From NCBI GenBank assembly GCA_016281475.1, contig JAEEIS010000031.1, positions 1 to 6,449 on the forward strand: DNA of 6,449 nucleotides, in the 5' to 3' direction. Shown here piece after piece: positions 1 through 3,500 of the stretch. Position 1 is the stretch's first letter; every line of letters starts with the position of its first letter. The DNA is from Bacteroidales bacterium (GTDB taxonomy: Bacteria > Bacteroidota > Bacteroidia > Bacteroidales > P3). The translations under genes were made by a program, and so were the position numbers. The notes under the pieces are model-generated. The model worked only from the letters and a program-made list of their open reading frames with translations, was not told the DNA's origin and searched no databases.

Positions 1-161
1 CTTTCGCTTTCGAGGAGTTCGGAGATGGTGATCTTCTCACCGAGGACCGTGGAGACGAGTCCTTCGAGGATGGTGAAGTCTGCCTTGTCGCGGAGGACGT
101 ACTTGGCGGCCCAGTCGAAACGGATGCAGTTGCTGTCGGTGTGGGATGTGGAGGCGCTCAT
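1..161 (-). CDS. PD-(D/E)XK nuclease/transposase-family protein, N-terminal fragment
   Basis: The minus-strand frame starts at the ATG complementary to 159-161 and runs off the left edge after 53 complete codons. The protein begins MSASTSHTDSNCIRFDWAAK and continues with YVLRDKADFTILEGLVSTVL and then GEKITISELLESE. The sequence F-D-W-A-x-K-x-x-L-R-D-K-x-D-F-x-I-L-E-G-L is the usual opening of the Bacteroidota PD-(D/E)XK nuclease-family transposases (Rpn-like), proteins of roughly 300 residues that occur in many copies per genome. Their catalytic D/E-x-K residues lie further along, outside the window, so activity cannot be judged here. Family members are linked to DNA cleavage and recombination; that is family knowledge and not visible in this fragment. 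The leader before the ATG is A-rich with no Shine-Dalgarno, as is normal in this phylum. It is divergent from the giant gene at 447 and therefore not in its operon. Confidence 0.8.
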   Translation of the reverse strand, partial: MSASTSHTDSNCIRFDWAAKYVLRDKADFTILEGLVSTVLGEKITISELLESE

Positions 162-208
162 TGTAGTAGTGTTTTTGTTTGTTGATTCAATTTGTTCAAA
201 AATCACTG

Positions 209-240
209 CAAAGATAGTGTATAGTTTTAAAATATACAAG
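209..240 (-). promoter_or_regulatory. Candidate Bacteroidota promoter for the nuclease-family gene
   Basis: On the minus strand TATCTTTG (216-209) matches the Bacteroidota -7 consensus TAnnTTTG. CTTG at 240-237 is a partial match to the -33 TTTG box, separated by 20 bases, which is the expected spacing. Transcription would begin near 202, giving a leader of about 40 bases before the ATG at 161. The match is by eye; such short motifs also occur by chance in A/T-rich DNA. Confidence 0.5.
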
Positions 241-285
241 TGTTTTGATGAAATTATTAACACTTGAGGCTTTTATGGGTTTCAT

Positions 286-337
286 GTCCTCTTTGTCTGT
301 ATTAATGAAATGAATATCACACTAATACGAAAAGGAC
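286..337. repeat. Imperfect inverted repeat in the divergent intergenic region
   Basis: GTATTA (299-304) and TAATAC (323-328) are perfect inverted arms around an 18-base spacer. Further out, GTCCT (286-290) pairs with AGGAC (333-337), with mismatched A/T-rich sequence in between. It lies upstream of the -7 box at 371 and could be an operator or a cruciform, but it is short and imperfect. There is no T-run directly after it, so it is not a standard terminator. Function unknown. Confidence 0.3.
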
Positions 338-370
338 CAACAAGGACTAGCAGGTACAGGCTTTTTTTAA

Positions 371-378
371 TACATTTG
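371..378 (+). promoter_or_regulatory. Candidate -7 promoter box for the giant repeat gene
   Basis: TACATTTG is a full match to the Bacteroidota -7 element TAnnTTTG. Transcription would start near 385 and leave an A-rich leader of about 60 bases before the ATG at 447. No TTTG is visible at the expected -33 distance (a T-run at 362-368 is too close), so the promoter may be weak or need an activator. The leader has no Shine-Dalgarno close to the start codon. Confidence 0.4.
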
Positions 379-446
379 CAAGGAAAAAACTATCAAACAA
401 GAAAGATCAAGTTAGTTTATCTAAGCGAAATCAAATATTAAATATT

Positions 447-536
447 ATGACCAAACTATTACATTTCAAAAAATGGTATCTGCCATTACTCATTGTTTTG
501 CTTTCGGGCTTTGTGGGAACGACAAGCCTTCATGCC
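447..536 (+). other. Signal peptide, residues 1-30
   Basis: The N-terminus is MTKLLHFKKWYLPLLIVLLS followed by GFVGTTSLHA. It has basic residues K3, K8 and K9, a hydrophobic core at about 11-23, and a small-residue cleavage context S-L-H-A before Q31, consistent with signal peptidase I. There is no lipobox cysteine, so the protein is probably not a lipoprotein. It directs export across the inner membrane; outer-membrane passage would depend on the unseen C-terminus. Confidence 0.85.
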
Positions 537-3500
537 CAAAACACGTTATCCGAAGGTGCGCTCAATGGTTTGTTCTCGGTCAGTGCGACCCAGCAAGTCT
601 ATTTTTCACAAGGCAACTTACAGTACAAGGCCTCAACGAATACCTGGCGTTTTGCCGAGAACCAGTATGACTATATTGGCGATGCCAACAGCAACATTTC
701 CTCCACCTACAGCGGTTATATTGACTTGTTCGGCTGGGGAACCAGCGGATATGACCACGGTGCTACGTACTACCAGCCATGGAGTACCAGTACAAGCTAT
801 AACTACTACTATGCTTATCGTAGCTCTACTTATAATTTATTTGACCAAACAGGCAAGGCCGACTGGGGTTACAACGCCATCAGCAACGGCGGTAACACAG
901 AGAACAGCGACTGGCGCACGCTGACTCATGAAGAATGGTTATATCTGTTCAACAATCGTAGCACGCCTACAGGCATCCGCTATGCCAAGGCCCAGGTGAA
1001 CAACGTGAACGGTGTGATCCTGTTGCCCGACGACTGGCAGAGTTCCTACTATACGCTGAGTAGAACAAACACATCCGGTGCCAGTTTCTCCAGCAACACC
1101 ATCACTGCCTCACAGTGGACTACCTTGGAACAACACGGAGCGGTCTTCCTGCCTGCCGCGGGCTACCGGGGCGGGACTTCGGTCAGCGATGCGGGTTCCC
1201 GCGGCTACTACTGGTCGTCTTCGTACAACAGTAGCAGCGACGCCTGGGACGTGGGCTTCCGCGATTACTACCTCGATGCCGACAACTCCGACACCCGCTA
1301 CCGAGGTCAATCAGTGCGGCTCGTGACCCCTTCCCAGGGCTACATCAACGCCATCCTCTACCCGGCGGAGGGCGGTGCGGTGAGCGGTGCTGGTACCTAC
1401 GAAAAAGGCACCGAATGCACGCTCATAGCGACGGCCTCTGCAGATTACCAATTCCTCAATTGGACGGAGGACGGGGATGAAGTCTCAACCAGCGCTACTT
1501 ACACATTCACGGTGACGGGCAACAGGACGCTGGTCGCAAACTTCGCTAACTGCAGCGTCATAATCCCTGAAGGCGCCATCAACGGTGTGTTTTCCGTAGG
1601 CGAGAACTCCAGTGTGGTCTTCTCTAAAGGCAATTTACAGTACAAAGCCTCAACGAATACCTGGCGTTTTGCTGAAAACCAATATAGTCTTATTGGCAAT
1701 ACCAACAGCCAAATTTCCTCCACTTACAGCGGTTATATTGATTTGTTCTGTTGGGGTACCAGTGGTTACAATCACGGAGCAGTGTGTTATCAACCGTGGA
1801 GTACGAGTTATACTCTTAGCGACTATTATGCTTACGGTAGCTCTACCTGTAATTTATATGACCAAACAGGCAAGGCCGACTGGGGTTACAACGCCATCAT
1901 CAATGGAGGAAACCAACAGAATAGTGGCTGGCGCACACTAACAGAAGCGGAATGGCAGTATGTGTTTAACACCCGTAATACTGCAAGTGGTATCCGTTAT
2001 GCTATGGCCAAGGTGAGTAACATAGAGGGTGTAATTCTGTTGCCTGACGACTGGCAGAGTTCCTTATATTCGCTGAGCAGCACGAATTCAGCAAGTGCTA
2101 GTTATTCCAGCAATACTATCACTGCCGCCCAGTGGGCTACTTTGGAGCAACATGGTGCCGTCTTCCTGCCTGCCGCTGGCGAACGGTTTTTGACTAATGT
2201 CAACAATGTCTATTATGTCGGCTGCTATTGGTCGTCCTCCTACTACTTTGGCAAAGCGAGGTATCTGCGTTTTGCTGACCGAGCCATCTACACCGATGAT
2301 AGCTCTGAACGATACTGCGGTCACTCGGTGCGTTTGGTTCGCTCGGCTCAGAACTGTTCCTTTGCCATTTCTGCCAGCCCCAGCTCGGTTGAGGGCGGTG
2401 CGGTGAGTGGGGGAGGCACCTGCGAAACGGGCACTGACTGCACGCTCATTGCGACGGCCTCGTCGGGCTACTACTTCGTCAACTGGACGGAGGGTGGTAT
2501 GGAAGTGTCCACTAGTTCGAGCTATACTTTTACGGTTAATCGCAACAGGACGCTGGTCGCGAACTTTAAATACATCCCTGCGGGAGGATATATCCACGGC
2601 TCGTTTTCGGTGTCAGCGAATACGCATGTCCGTTTCTCACAAGGCAACTTGCAGTATCAAGCCTCGACCAATTCCTGGCGCTTTGCAGAAAACCAGTATG
2701 ACTACATCGGGAGTGCCAACAGTAGTATTTCCTCCACTTACAGCGGTTATGTTGATTTGTTTGGTTGGGGTACGAGCAACTACAACCATGGTGCCACCTG
2801 CTACCAGCCATGGAGTACCAGCACAACCTATAATGACTATTACGCTTACGGTGACTGGGGATATAATTTATATGATCTTACTGGCAAGGCAGACTGGGGC
2901 TACAACGCCATTAGTAACGGAGGTAATATGGAGAATAGTGTTTGGCGCACACCGACCTCAAAAGAATGGAAGTATCTGTTCCTCTACCGTATCACGTCAT
3001 CAGGAATCCGTTATGCCAAAGCACGAGTGAACAACGTGAACGGCGTGATTTTGTTACCTGACGACTGGCAGAGTTCCTACTATTCTTTGAGCAGTACGAA
3101 CACATCCAGTGCCAGTTTTTCTAGCAATACCATTACCGCCTCCCAGTGGGCAACTTTGGAGCAACACGGTGCTGTGTTCTTGCCTGCCGCGGGCAATAGG
3201 GAAGAGAAGTCGGTAAGCAGTGTGGGTAGCTACGGCAGCTACTGGTCGGCTTCGATCAACAATAACAGCTCTGCGAGTAGCGTAACCTTCGATCTCATTA
3301 GTCTCTATTCGGCGACAGGCAGTGACCGTTACTACGGTCAGTCCGTGCGCCTCGTTTGTCCCTGCTTCTTTGCTATTTCTGCCACCCCCAGCCCTGCAGA
3401 AGGCGGCTCGGTGAGTGGTTCTGGCATTGACCTTGAGGGTGCTGTATGCACACTTACGGCAACGGCCTCTGCGGGCTACCACTTCGTCAACTGGACTGAG

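Noticed and set aside
25..267. 80-codon plus-strand frame over the left edge and intergenic region
   Set aside because: Its first half is antisense to the recognisable nuclease-family N-terminus and its second half is non-coding A/T-rich DNA.
248..313. Small plus-strand frame encoding MKLLTLEAFMGFMSSLSVLMK
   Set aside because: Only 21 codons in A/T-rich intergenic DNA, with no ribosome site, no recognisable family and no coding bias. Probably chance.
332..347. AAGGAC direct repeat, 10 bases apart
   Set aside because: Two 6-base matches one helical turn apart could be a binding site, but are too short to support a claim.
2088..3030. Overlapping open frames on both strands within the lectin-like modules
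   Set aside because: They are out of frame with the 2001-codon gene, which has a signal peptide and recognisable domains throughout; the alternative products are basic, low-complexity and unlike known proteins.
552..3356. Formylglycine-generating (sulfatase-modifying) enzyme function for the lectin-like modules
   Set aside because: The fold signatures overlap, but module 1 has no cysteine at all and no catalytic pair is conserved across the three modules, so binding is the better reading.
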